Shown here: piece by piece, positions 32,181 through 42,863 of the stretch
Layout of the letters: every line of letters starts with the position of its first letter
How positions within the stretch are numbered: the first letter of the stretch is position 1
NCBI GenBank assembly: GCA_004335635.1
Contig: QAXH01006821.1
Location: 1 to 45,666 of the forward strand
Length of the DNA stretch: 45,666 bases
Source of the DNA: Chloromonas sp. AAM2
Lineage: Eukaryota > Chlorophyta > Chlorophyceae > Chlamydomonadales > Chlamydomonadaceae
Reading direction: 5' to 3'
Notes under the pieces: generated by a model
What the model was told of the DNA's origin: nothing
Seen by the model: only the letters and a program-made list of their open reading frames with translations
The model's database searches: none
Position numbers and translations under genes: made by a program

Positions 32181-35100
32181 TTATAGAACGTGCGGCTTTT
32201 CAGCTGCAATCTGCTGTGACCCAACGCAATCCAACAACCATTTATATGATAACAGCCTCATGCCAGCAGCCACTGCGGATGCCGCCACCACCATTGGCTG
32301 AAGCCTCTTGCTCGTGCAGAAGTCAACGTCCACGAGCACATACTGCTTCTGCCCCGCTTCTGTCCCTGGCTCACCCGCCGCTTCCACCTATGCGACAAGC
32401 ATCACACAAGCAACAAAGCATTCTGATACGTGTGAACCTTTCCTGGTTCCATCCGCCAGGACAAGCAAAAGCCAAGAACCAAAAATCGAAGATATGAAGT
32501 TGCTGTGAGAGGACGGGCTCATGGTGTGCACAGCGGCTGGCAAGGACAAGCAGAATTGCCTAGCTGCTGTAATCAATGTAGCAGAGCTCTTGCTCGTTAT
32601 CTGCAGCTAGTCGGGCGTGTGTGATGAGGGCAAGTTGCGGCTGTAGAACGATAAGAAGCCACTTGCCTAATGCTGCAATAGCAATGACGACGCTGGACTA
32701 TAACAGACACGTACGTACACACGCATGCACACCCACAAGTAAGCACCCTCCGCCCATCTTTTGCACTCACGCTGGCATGTCCAGCAGCAGCCGCAGCCGG
32801 CTGTTCCCCGGTGCTTCTCCATGCAGCAGCCGCGCTCCCGCCGCCACAGGGCGATGCGGGCGGCCGCTGCAGCACGGTGGCCCCCGCAGCCCGCAGGAGG
32901 GAAGCCATGTCACCCTTGGCGGAGAAAGGACCTGGAAGCACGTGGACCACATGATGGAATCGTACAATGGGCAGGGAGACACATGATGGCAGTTACCACG
33001 TCAAGCAGCGCATTTTGATTGATAGAATTGAACAATATGATGTTGGGCTTCTAGGAGACACATGCCGTCGGTCAAGTCCTGGCGGTTATGGAATTTGAAG
33101 CGACATGTGATGGCAGTTGTGTCAAGCTGGTGCGTTGGTGAAGGATGTAGTCAACGTCGATTCATGAGAAGTCTCACCTTGGGGACTGGAATATAAACGG
33201 GCTGGTGTTAGCTAGATTCGTGTTAACCTCGTGTTAGTTCAAAGGAACTAGGGTACGTGGTCAACATTAATGAGAAGACCCACCTGCCAGAAGCACGCTG
33301 TATCCCGCCAGCAGCCGTGGCCCGTGCTTGGCCGCCCGCCCCGCAGCCGGCCCGCCCACCCCACCCGCTGTGTCACGCGCGATCTCATGCGGCTCAAACG
33401 CCACTGCGCCACCGGAGCTCAGGCAGGCGGACACCCAACCCATGCTCAGCACCCAGCAGCCCTGCCGGACAGCGGATCACACGCATCTGTCATCTGTTGG
33501 ACTTAATACTGGGGTTGGGTGATGTACTGTACAATTAGATGGTGTACATTTCAATTGGATGATATACAACACAGAAGGTCTCTGAATGCTGCATATTGGT
33601 GCGCCGTGCATTTCGTGACAGTTGTCTGGTGAGCAACTGCTTAAAGACCCAGGTCATTGTAAGACATGAGATATCAGACTGAACCTGACAAATGAAATCT
33701 AGAACACTGATGCATATTGGTGTGTCCTGGGTGATGTGTAGACTGACTGGTAGTTGCCTTGTCACGTGTGCAATGCCCCCATCCCCCCTGCCAGTGCCTC
33801 ACGTGTGCAATGGCAGTGAGGTACTTGACAGTGCGGCGCGCGCAGCCCCGGGCGTCCACCCCGCAGATCACATGGGTCACACCCGCACGCCACTCCTGGA
33901 CGATCTCACACCCTGCACAGCACACAAAACAACCGTCAGTGGCAAGCCATGCAGCAAACAACCTGAAGGCTTGCCTTGAAAGACTCGAGTTGTCAATTAC
34001 GAGCCGTGCAGCCAGTCACTGATGTTTAGCAGTTTCACCATGCCTGAAGACTGTCGGCATCATGCTCTTGCTATGCTGCGCACAGTACAGCCACTCTGCT
34101 AGCTTTACTTGGCACGTTATGAAGCCATTCAGGTGCAGGCAGTGGTAGCACTGCGGCCAGCCTCCCTGCTGGTACCCATGCTGCATCATTTGCACACGCA
34201 TGCAACTGCATGCACTAGCCTGTGAAACCTCGCAACCCACCAGACACAGAGGCCAGACGCTTGAGGGCTGTGCAGTCGGCTGTGCTGAGCCCGGATCCCA
34301 GTAGCACCCAATTGGATGCACCCATCCATGTGCCACTAGCCACACGACCCACAGCCTTGCCAATCGGTACAGCTGCTGTGGTGCATGCATGCTTCCTGGG
34401 GCCCTGCACAGAAGCTGATGTGTTGGACGCCAAGGCCGCAGCTGACAACGGCAGGCCAGGCTTGTTCGGTGTTGCAGCGGCTGATACAGGTGGTGTCTTC
34501 TGCTGATCCTGTGAAGCTCGTCGCTTCTTCGGCCCAGTCTGTTTTGCGGTGGCAGTTGCGGGGTGCAGCATGCCTGGTTCCGCAGCAGACTGCAGAGCTC
34601 CCCTGGTTTCTGGCTGCCCGGCAGGCACAGTAGGTTCCTGTTGCGCTTGCACAGCCTGCTCCGTTTGGCACTCCTCAGGGCAAGCGGCTGCAGGGAACCT
34701 GGCTTGGCGCTTGCGTGACGATGCTGCAGGCTGGCCGGGCGGGTGGTTATCAGCAGGCGAGGCGCGCTTCTGTCCTGCGGTCTTCGCAACTGGGTTCGGG
34801 TCGTGTTCCTTTGTCCGCTGCATGCTGCCGGGACCCGCGCCCCGCGGCAGTGAGCCTGGCACAACTGGCAGCTGCCTGATAGCAGACAGCGGCGCACTGG
34901 TGGCCCGGCCTGGCTCCGGCTGCTCCATGGTTGTGCTTCCGGGGGTGACAAGCAAGGCCTCGGCGGGCCGGGGCTGCCGGCAGACCGCACACTTGCGGGC
35001 GGAGACATTGTTGTGCAGGGTGCAGGCGGGGCACACCCAGGGAGCCAGGCGCAACGGGACGCGACGGGAGACGCGCCCCCCGGTGGGCGTGCTGCCCGTC

Positions 35101-36544
35101 ACCCGCACTGTGCCGTAGCAAGCGGGGGAGGTGAGGCCTGCAGCCACACCCACACCCGGGCCAGTATCCCTGACAGCAGGCGAACACATCGGCGCTGTAG
35201 CCTCACCATTCCCTACACTGGCGCCTGTGGTCGCCATTGCATGCATCCCTGTTACTGCTGGCCGGAAGGCAGGTGTAGTGGGTACCTGTTGTCGTTGCTT
35301 GATTAGCCTCGTGTCTGCCAGTGTGTGTGGGTCGGGGTGCACTGCAGGGCATTGACCCGCTTGGTTGACGCCTACAGCAGGCGCCTGCTGCACTCCTTCC
35401 ATCGACACACAGGTTGCTACAACTGAAGGTGTTCGGTTGGCATGCTGCGGCTGTTCTCTCAATGTGTCCGCTGCTGGCGTGACTGCTATCTTAACAGGAT
35501 GAGCAGGCCGGGTGATACGGCTCCGCTTGCCAGCCTGTTGCGGCACAGGGTCATTGGTAATAGCAGCATCTGGTGGTACGGTATTGCCATTGTTGCTCGA
35601 GGCCACACATACGGCAGCAACTGGCTGTTGCAAGGGGGCAAGTGCCTCGTCTTGGATAGTGCGTTTGCTGCCCCTTTGGCCGCGGCGCTGAACCTGCACT
35701 TGCTGGGACCTGGACTGTACACCTTGCACGTGTGATGAGGGTTGTTGTTCCCGGTGCTCTGCTGCTGTTCGTGCTGAGATGCCAGTAGGCTGCTGCGGCT
35801 GGCTGCCAGATGGTGGTTGGCCTGTGCACGCGTACACTGCACCTAGCACTATACGATTGTCCTGGCTGGTAGGCGCTCCGGTCAACGCCAGAGTAACGTC
35901 TGCATCTGCTGTGGTTGCTGTCACAGCATTCATTAGCAATGGTGGTGCATTGGCGTGCCCAGAACGGCCGTCAAGCCGTCCTGGGGAGATCTGGGACCTG
36001 GCGTTGGCGCCTGCTGCGTCATGGCCAGGGTTTGTGCTGGGTTTCTGTTGCATGGCAGCCACATGGGCTTCAAGAGCTGCATACTGCTTTGTAATCCGGC
36101 TCAATAGCTGGCTACGTCCCAGATCTCGCTGTTTATATGTTGTCTTGCACAGAGGGCAACGAATCCTCGCATGCTTCAGTGTCCTCGTAATGCAATCCCT
36201 GTGAATAGCATTCACGTGTAGGTGCAGCTGTCAGAACCAACAACACTCAATGGCAGGCTTTTCTAGAAGACCTCATACTCGTACCAGCAGAATGAATGGC
36301 TGCATGGCAGCTGTGTGGGGTCCGCAAGCACGTCCATACTGCATGCAAAACCAAAGCATGCGCAGCGAAACCGTGGCAAGCATGGCGCAGAGCATGAGAT
36401 AGTTGCTGCCTGGGCATTGGCCCACCATATGGAACAGCGCAGATCCGTGCTCAGGGAACTGACGACGTTCGCAACCTTCTGCCAAAACTCCTCCTCTGCT
36501 TGGATCTGAGTAAGAGCATCATTGCATACTTTTATTGGAATCAT
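32181..36544 (-). CDS. BRCA1/BARD1-like protein: RING, RanBP2-type zinc finger, tandem BRCT
   Basis: Probable nuclear E3 ubiquitin ligase and DNA-damage-response factor. Minus-strand exons: 36544-36426, 36338-36285, 36198-34241, 33912-33803, 33461-33284, 32931-32771 and 32342-32181, all in phase, giving about 913 residues. A complete C3HC4 RING is formed by C37, C40, C52, H54, C57, C60, C72 and C75. A RanBP2-type finger starts at W445 with C447, C450, C461 and C464 and the expected Asn (WVCPACTLHNN...). BRCT 1 spans about 683-800 (WVLLGSGL, VTHVICGV, RRTVKYLTAIAH, CWVLSMGWVSACL). BRCT 2 spans about 801-913 (GYSVLLAGPFS, LLRAAGATVL, SYKWLLDCV), and the protein ends right after it. The middle is long, Pro/Ala/Gln-rich and probably disordered. 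Plant BRCA1 and BARD1 carry a PHD-like finger between RING and BRCT; the RanBP2 finger here is unusual. Start 36544 is the first ATG; an upstream exon is possible because a CTTACTCAG acceptor-like site lies just inside. Confidence 0.88.
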
Positions 36545-36765
36545 TGCCGAACCAAACCTTCATCCATCACCAGCCTGCGAAGCTGCGCGAGTTAGACAGA
36601 GCTGTCAAATTTGGACACAGGGCGTTTCCAACCGTTTAGGATCAGACTGCCAGTGCCACCATGCTGGCATTCAGCGTTGCCGCCTTTCCAGCCTTGTTCA
36701 GTGCTGCATGTGAAGCTTTCTCTAAACTCGCTGCTCATTCGGGCTGCTAACTTGCTGGACCTGCC
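36545..36765. promoter_or_regulatory. Divergent upstream region, 221 bp
   Basis: Separates the start codons of the BRCA1-like gene (minus) and the unknown gene at 36766 (plus). If both starts are right, the two genes share a short two-way promoter. No TATA box or recognised element is evident. Confidence 0.45.
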
Positions 36766-37936
36766 ATGGTGCACATCCCCTTCTTTGGCATTGGTAAGTC
36801 GGAATCCCTTGCAGCCAGTACAGAGAGTAGTTTAGTTGGATAATCTGGGTATTCTGGAGAGGCTTGTGCAATGGCTGACTAGTGCCAAAACCCTTTGTGC
36901 CACATCCGCAGAGTTTCCTGAGCCCCGAGTATTGGAGATCATCCCAGATGTGGTTGTCACGTTCATCAAAATTTGCTCCAGGGCGGTAGACGCGCTTACA
37001 GATGCGGTTTACCCTCTTGACGAGGATGAGATGAGAGCCGTGATGGCGCTGCAAGCAAGCTCCATACCTCGAGAATTTGATCGTGTCATCAATCGCCAGT
37101 TGGAGGGCAAGATAAAGAATGAAGAGCAGCTGTCCAGTGAAGTAGAAGACGCATCGTATGATTACTACAGGCGGCTGCTGCGGACCAGTGTGGCGGGCGC
37201 ATCTGACGAGGGACATGATCAGTTCATGTCACAGCAGCTTTTTGGTTCTCCTTCTCATCCCAGCATGGCCGTGGCCGAGCAGTATGAATACAAACATCCA
37301 GAGATGGCTCAAAGTCCGGCGGACAGCATCATGGACATGGTAGAAGCAGCAGACCCGCAGGAGGATGAGGAAACTGCCATGCAGCGAGCTAACAAGGTTC
37401 TGCAGAACGTTCAGCAGCTTCAGCAACGTGCCCTTACCCGGAATAGTGCTTTGGTAGAGCAGCAGGGCGAGTTGGCAAGGCTGCAACAGCATGCACGTAC
37501 CACCATGGCACAAACCACACGAGCAACAGTGAATGCTGGGATTGGGTTGGGCCTGAGCCTGCTGGTGTTCAAGGGGTTGGGCTTGGGCTTGTCTCACCTT
37601 CTGAAGGCCCTTCGCAAGGCGAAGCGGAAAGCAGCAGGTGGTGCACGCCCTCCGGGCCCTGTGCCCCGCCAGCCTCGCAAGACCCCCCCGGCAACCACCC
37701 CACAAGCATCATTTGCAGGCACCAGCCGCACGCCAAGAGGTCAGCCAGCCGAGCAGGCTAGCAGGCAGCGAGGGGCACCTGCCACAGCGGCCGCTGCAAC
37801 AGCATCTCAGCGCCCGCCTCACGGCGCACCAGGCCCAGTACCAGGACACGGTAGAGGTGCATGCACTGTGTGCCGCACATGTGTGGGGGGGCCAAGCTCA
37901 CAAGGTCTCGGGAGGCTGGGCCATGCCAACACTTGA
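36766..37936 (+). CDS. Unknown protein with coiled coil and hydrophobic segment; frame break near its start
   Basis: I do not recognise the family. From ATG 36766 a frame reads MVHIPFFGIGKSESLAASTE and stops at 36841. An overlapping frame open from 36836 to 37936 continues DNLGILERLVQWL and so on for about 366 codons. Removing one base near 36836-36838 would join them smoothly (SSLVDNLGIL), so a one-base assembly error or a real frameshift is likely. An intron is possible (GTAAGT at 36794, TTTAG before 36836), but the phases do not fit. The long frame has an acidic helical first half, a Gln-rich probable coiled coil (around MQRANKVLQNVQQLQQRAL), and a Gly/Leu hydrophobic stretch (GLGLSLLVFKGLGLGLSHLL) followed by basic residues. 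This suggests a membrane anchor. The tail is Pro/Ala-rich. It is divergent from the BRCA1-like gene. Confidence 0.55.
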
Positions 37937-38524
37937 ATGCAGGGCTGCTGCTGGTGCATGCTCGTCTCACCACAGTTGGCATGTGTGTTTTGCCAGCTTC
38001 AGTGTGACTACACGTTCGAATGCCATGACCGTATTTCGTTTGACAACGACTTGCCAGCAATTTGCTGATCGGTTTTTCATGGCACCGTGATTGACCAGAC
38101 AGTGTTCAGCGCAAGCTGTCGCATCCTTTCTTTGATGCAGTCCAAACTTTTCAGTTTTCAAACTTTGTTAGGTTGACAAAGAGCAAGACTGGGCGGTGTT
38201 CAGCGCGAGCTTTGGCATGCCTGATTTGATGCACGGCAGGCGAGCACACACACAGCACCAGGCCAATTGCCACCAACAATTTTTCAGTATACACACTCAG
38301 CAATGTCATGGTGCAAGAGCACGAGTGCCAGTAGCATAGCAGGCATGGCAGACATGATGGATGGCCCGCGTACGAGCATTTGCTGCTGGGACCCACCTGC
38401 GCTGGTTTGTTTTCCTTCTTCGCTCTGAAGTGCCGCACTTGTGGGAATTTGTTTGTTTTGCCCACGTACGCTCTAAAAAGTGCAGCCACGTGTGAGCATT
38501 CAGCGTGTTGCTGCGGTAAAAAGG

Positions 38525-38616
38525 AAGAATTTTGCCAGTTCTGGGACAATTCCTGGGAGTGTCAGTGTTGTGTAAACAAGACCCAAGCCTTGTTGAACTG
38601 GTAAACCTTTTTTTCA
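38525..38616 (+). mobile_element. Short (about 92 bp) deletion derivative of the MITE-like family
   Basis: The left end has TTGCCAGTTCTGGGACAATT at 38532-38551. The right end has GAACTGGTAAACC followed by a T-tract and CAAG, a degraded inverted copy of the terminus (compare GAACTGGCAAACTTC, T-tract, CAAT at 7996-8020). Confidence 0.45.
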
Positions 38617-38620
38617 AGAA

Positions 38621-38977
38621 AGCTGGCGTTCGGTGAGATTTGAAAAGAAGGCATGATCTGGGTCAGTTGGTGTGTGACTCACCGTGTGTTTTGCCACCAA
38701 GAAGTCCTCATACTGTGTTGGTAAGCGAGTACTGGGATTGTTGTTTACGCAACATGCTGCACGCCTGTGTGCCTCTCCAACCTTACCTGGGTGGGCAAGT
38801 CACTCAGCGTGCGCAAGCTCAGCCTCTTGCTGGCTGGTGCAGCCATGGCGTGGCGTAGCTCACACATGGGACTGCACAGGGGCTGTGACGGCAATTGAAG
38901 GGGCGGTGACAGCATTGAAGGGGCTGCGACGCTCCTGGTTTGTTTGTTTTTTCTAAAGCAAGCTGGCGTTCGGTGAG
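38621..38977 (+). repeat. Direct repeats AGCTGGCGTTCGGTGAG, 340 bp apart
   Basis: Identical 17-mers at 38621-38637 and 38961-38977, both preceded by a T-rich tract and a short A-rich piece. Confidence 0.7.
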
Positions 38978-39649
38978 GGTTGCATAACACAAATCTCTTA
39001 TGCGGTCAACATACTGAATGCGAAATCCTGAAGTGGACTCGGTAGTCCTATTGCAAATGAATCTTGCACACTGCTGAGCTCGCAGCTTGCCCAACTGCAA
39101 CGTCGAGCTAGGGCGTGTCACACACTGCACTGTTTTTGTTTAACCCAACTTACACAGGTATAATTACCGCACAATCGTCAGCCCATGTAAAACGTTCTGG
39201 ACTGAGACATCAGTAGACCAATCACGCTTCAATTGCGGGTCAACAAGCCATTCAAGCCCTTGGCCCATTGGCCATAGCGCGTGACTGTTGCGGTTAGACA
39301 CGCACAAGCATGAAGAAGCGAACGCTACAATCACACAAATCTGCACAGGCCGTTTAGACGCGACCTTAACACAGCAATCACTTGCGTCAGTTAGCAATAT
39401 GTCGACTGCAAACACGTCGGTACACAAACAGAGAGCAGCACATCATCACAGTCCGGACCGAGCAGTGTCAGTGTGTTTGAGATTGCCAGCCTCAGTTGCT
39501 GTTATGTCAAAGCACCAGCTACTTTTGCAACAAGGTGGCAAAGTGCTACAAGCTCTTCTCTTGGCGTCACTGACTGCTGTTTGTACTTATGAAAGACACC
39601 CCAGCGGTCTGCAACCTTCAGTTTGAAGTAATGCTTGTAACAAGCCCCT

Positions 39650-40986
39650 TTAGCTGCGGCTGCGTTCGCGCCTGGGTGGGCTGAGCTGCCCCGGGCTGCG
39701 GCCCCGGGCCGGGGGGCTGCGGCTGTCGCGTCCCCTGGGAGGTGGGCTGCGGCTGTCACCGCGCCGGTACACGGGACTGCGGCTGCGACGAACAGGGCTG
39801 CACGCACAACAACAGCAACAATGCTAACGCTCAACCATCTAAGTCACTCCAAGGGCATGCAGTGCAATAAGGGAGGGTGCTCGAATGGGGACGACCAGAT
39901 GACAAGTACTCACTCGCTTAGTGAATGATAGTACTGTGCACACAGCAAGGTAGCACAATGCACAAAGCAGTGCTATAGTAGATCGCAGGTGTTTGCGCAC
40001 CTGATTGAGCGACCGCGACGGGGGCTTCGGTCCCGTCCCCTAGGGGGGCTGTAGCCGCGCCTGGGGGGGCTGCGATCCCGGCGCATGGGCGGCACGCCCC
40101 TGGCACGGCAGTCGCGTGCCAAGTGACCTACTTCACCACAGTTGAAGCAGGCCATGTCACCACGGCCACCAGGCCGACCACCGCCACCACCACCACCACC
40201 ACCGAAGCCCCTGTCACCTCCCGACCCGCCACGGGCACCATAGGACTTTCTGCTGACCTCCACCCGCCAGCCATGCGTTCCGTTCATACGCCTCACAGCA
40301 TCATCTGCATCCCTTGCATCTTCAAAGTCAACAAATGCAAATCCAGGGGGCCTGCAAAAGTTCACGAGCGCAGCTACTGTTGTAATCAAATGGGTGCATG
40401 ATGCAAGGCCGCATGCGCGCATGGCGCCTTTGTGTGGTGAAGCAGAAGTGCATGTACATGCTGTGTGTGCATGTACATGCTGCTGCGTTCTACATGTGCA
40501 TGTACATGCTGCGCTGGATCACATTCCTGTGCAAGCTCGAAGTTTGGTTGCAGAAGCAGGCTTCAGCTTGCAGGCCCAGGCACATAGATCATGCTTGTAT
40601 CGCGCGAATGGAGAACCATGGCAGCTGCATACACAGCATGTGCATGACCAGTCCGGGGCATGCCGTTGTCACTGTCTTCCCGGTCGCACGCCACTCACTT
40701 CTTTGCTACCCATATGAAGTGGATCTTGCCATAGGGGCGAAAGTCAGCGTCCAAGTCTGCCTGTGTGGCAAGGCAGCGTGTTGTTCCACCTCGTGACGGG
40801 GAGTCCCCTTGACTTGAAGACCATGATCAGCGACACACTCTCCGCTTGTCGGCCAGGCGTGCACGATCAATCGGGAGACCACCACATGTTCCGCTCAGTT
40901 GATGGATGCAACGCTGAGCGTACTGGTCCAGCAGGGCGTACCTCGGTGATTCGTTCGTCAAGGTTGCCTACGTAGACTCTCGCCAT
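39650..40986 (-). CDS. RSZ: RSZ-type SR splicing factor (RRM, zinc knuckle, RS domain)
   Basis: Serine/arginine-rich pre-mRNA splicing factor acting in the nucleus, of the plant RSZ21/RSZ22 group (related to animal SRSF7). Minus-strand exons 40986-40942, 40760-40699, 40351-40001 and 39797-39650 join in phase to 201 residues. The RRM spans about 1-75, with RNP2 VYVGNL and RNP1 GFAFVDF. A Gly-rich linker follows, then one CCHC knuckle at C104, C107, H112 and C117 (CFNCGEVGHLARDC). The C-terminus is an RS domain with repeated RSRSP, DRSPRRG and RRERSRS ending at the stop. Size and domain order are typical of RSZ22. Intron 2 (40352-40698) is the longest after intron 3 breaks up the RS region, and it carries palindromic repeats. 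SR genes of plants are often self-regulated through such introns, but that is not shown here. Divergent from uL24m. Confidence 0.92.
40446..40513. repeat. Three copies of a palindromic GCATGTACATGC unit
   Basis: Within intron 2 of the SR gene, GTGCATGTACATGCTG occurs three times (near 40448, 40467 and 40496). The core is a perfect palindrome on both strands. Confidence 0.8.
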
Positions 40987-41173
40987 GGTGGTTGAAAGCT
41001 GCACTCGCCTGCAAGTGCACACTACCTGCACTGCTTTGCCGGTCGCCGAAACTCTGCCGCCCGCCTGATCTAGCCTGGCCACGGGCTGTCCGTTTCAATT
41101 GCATGGCGATCTGAGCAAGTGTTCAAGCTGGTGTTCCCAAAGCCAGCCTGCCCTCCTGAGCCAGTTGGCTATA
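40987..41173. promoter_or_regulatory. Divergent upstream region, 187 bp
   Basis: Lies between the SR factor start (minus) and the uL24m start (plus). Both genes are ubiquitous expression genes, so a shared two-way promoter is plausible. No TATA box was recognised. Confidence 0.5.
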
Positions 41174-42863
41174 ATGAAGCCCTACAAAGCCATCAAGCCC
41201 ATGTTTGCGAGGAATCGATGGCGCATCTTCCCAGGCGACATGGTGTACATAGCACGGGGTCCACACGCTCAAGAGACGGGCAGGGTCTTGCAAGTCATCA
41301 AGGACAACCGTGTGCCTCAGGTGATCGTAGAAGGCGTCAACCTGGTGAGTGGAGTGGCTGCACGTGCGTGATAACCACATGCTAGCCACGAACATCCCAG
41401 GCATGTGGCAATGCGCCATTTTTTTGGCATGCATGATGCATGCAGAGGAAGAAGAAGATTCCCCACGGTTCAAAAGAAGACGAATTTTTCGTTATCACAA
41501 CTGAGGTGCGGATGCCGACACATTCTGCACCCACCAGCTAGGCAGCCTCTCATGGAGCTGATGAAGCCTTTCACATGCATAGCTGAACACTTGAGTACTC
41601 GTCCATGTTATGTCCGTGCCCAGGGACAACAAGGAAATAACCGTGACCTGCAGTCGATGCACCAAGCATGACCATGCGTGCATGTTGCAGGCTCCCATTC
41701 CCTATTCCCAAGTTGGCCTGCTTGAGCCGGTACCCGATTCCAAGGATGCTGGCTCTGTACCTGTAAAGCCGCCATCAGAACGTGTTGTGCGAGCCAAGTT
41801 CTCGTACCTGTCAGATGGCACACGTGTGCGTGTTGGCAGACACAAGAAGAACGCCACAGGGGCCATCATCCCCATTCCACCCACACCTGAGGATAAGAGC
41901 AGCAAGCTGGGTCAAGGTGAGTTGGGTTATGCCTTTTGCTCGATACCCTGTGTCCATTTTGTTTGCAAGCTCACTCTTGCTGTAGTTGCTCTCTGCGCTT
42001 GGGGTGGTTTACACCAAGGTTTTGCACTGGAGGCAAAAGCAAAAGCCTCGACCCACGCAGCTGTGTTCTGCAAGTGCATCAGTGATCCATGCACTTGTCT
42101 GTGCTGGTACTGCTGTGCGGGAACCTGTGCTGGCAGGCCTTGTCTAGCTGCTTGTGGCTTGAGCTGTGGAATTACATCCCTGTCTAGAAGGTCTGAGGAG
42201 CACTCACGCATGTTGGGAACAGCCTGTCATTTCCGTAACTCAACTCTTGCATTTGCGAGTCAAGTCTGAAAAGGAAGTACTTTCATAGCTGGTTCTCTGT
42301 GGTATTACACCTGTGCTGCATGATGTCTACATGTGGCCACATGCACATACTGGCTTTGGCTTGCGCAAGAGCATGCTACAGATGTTTGCTGTGCACTTGC
42401 ACACTTGACATTTCAAAGCAAAGAAGTCTGTACACAGGCAGAGACACACACCCTACCTTGTGTCCGTTCAGGGGGCCCCAAGGATTCGCCAGCCACAGAA
42501 GTGGTGCTCTCCACTTACAAGGATGGTGCGGACGCTTTTAAGGCCTTTCTCGACCCACAAGGCTTTGCAGCGGGCGGCACGACAGGACCCAGTGGGACAC
42601 GGCCTTACAGCAGCTGGGCGCGCAGCTCTGCAACACAGCTTCAAGCGCGTGGCAAGTGCACATGCAGTCTACCTTCCTGCCAACATGGGCATGGGTACAG
42701 GGTAGCTGCAGGCATGGTTGCCGCCTCTCGTATGCACAGCTCCAACCTCCTGTCGGGTGGTTTGGCGTTGGAAGGGTTGCTTATGCGGTACACTCATCAG
42801 CGGTCAGCGGCATGCGCAGGCTTGGTGCCTGAATGGGCGGCTCCAGTGCACGTTTGGTCTTGA
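41174..42863 (+). CDS. MRPL24: Mitochondrial large-subunit ribosomal protein uL24m
   Basis: Structural protein of the mitochondrial large ribosomal subunit, which binds rRNA through a KOW motif. Exons 41174-41344, 41446-41505, 41691-41916 and from 42472 onward join in phase. The KOW region is NRWRIFPGDMVYIARGPHAQ followed by VIVEGVNL. Then come RKKKIPHG and EAPIPYSQVGLLEPV, FSYLSDGTRVRVGRHKK, GAIIPIPPTPE and GPKDSPATEVVLSTY, in the order seen in plant mitochondrial uL24. Plant proteins end soon after the GPKDTP...TY segment. Here the frame stays open to a stop at 42861-42863, with a composition unlike the core, so the true 3' end is unresolved: a lineage extension, or a further splice near 42520-42660. 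The chosen start is the first ATG before the conserved core. Chloroplast uL24 is less likely because the GPKD tail is a mitochondrial feature. Confidence 0.85.

Larger units (their letters stand above)
37937..39649. other. Non-coding intergenic region with repeats
   Basis: Contains a diverged local duplication (GTGTTCAGCGCAAGCT near 38104 and GTGTTCAGCGCGAGCT near 38197). It also holds a short MITE-family remnant (38525-38616) and two direct repeats of AGCTGGCGTTCGGTGAG at 38621 and 38961. No gene is supported. Confidence 0.55.

Noticed and set aside
37638..38090. Plus-strand frame overlapping the unknown gene's tail
   Set aside because: Composition is that of a shifted Pro/Gln-rich region. 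A donor-like GTAGAG near 37850 exists, but no convincing next exon was found.
39502..39834. Minus-strand Ala-rich frame (110 codons)
   Set aside because: It is the shifted frame of the last exon of the SR gene, which reads as an RS domain ending in RRERSRS.
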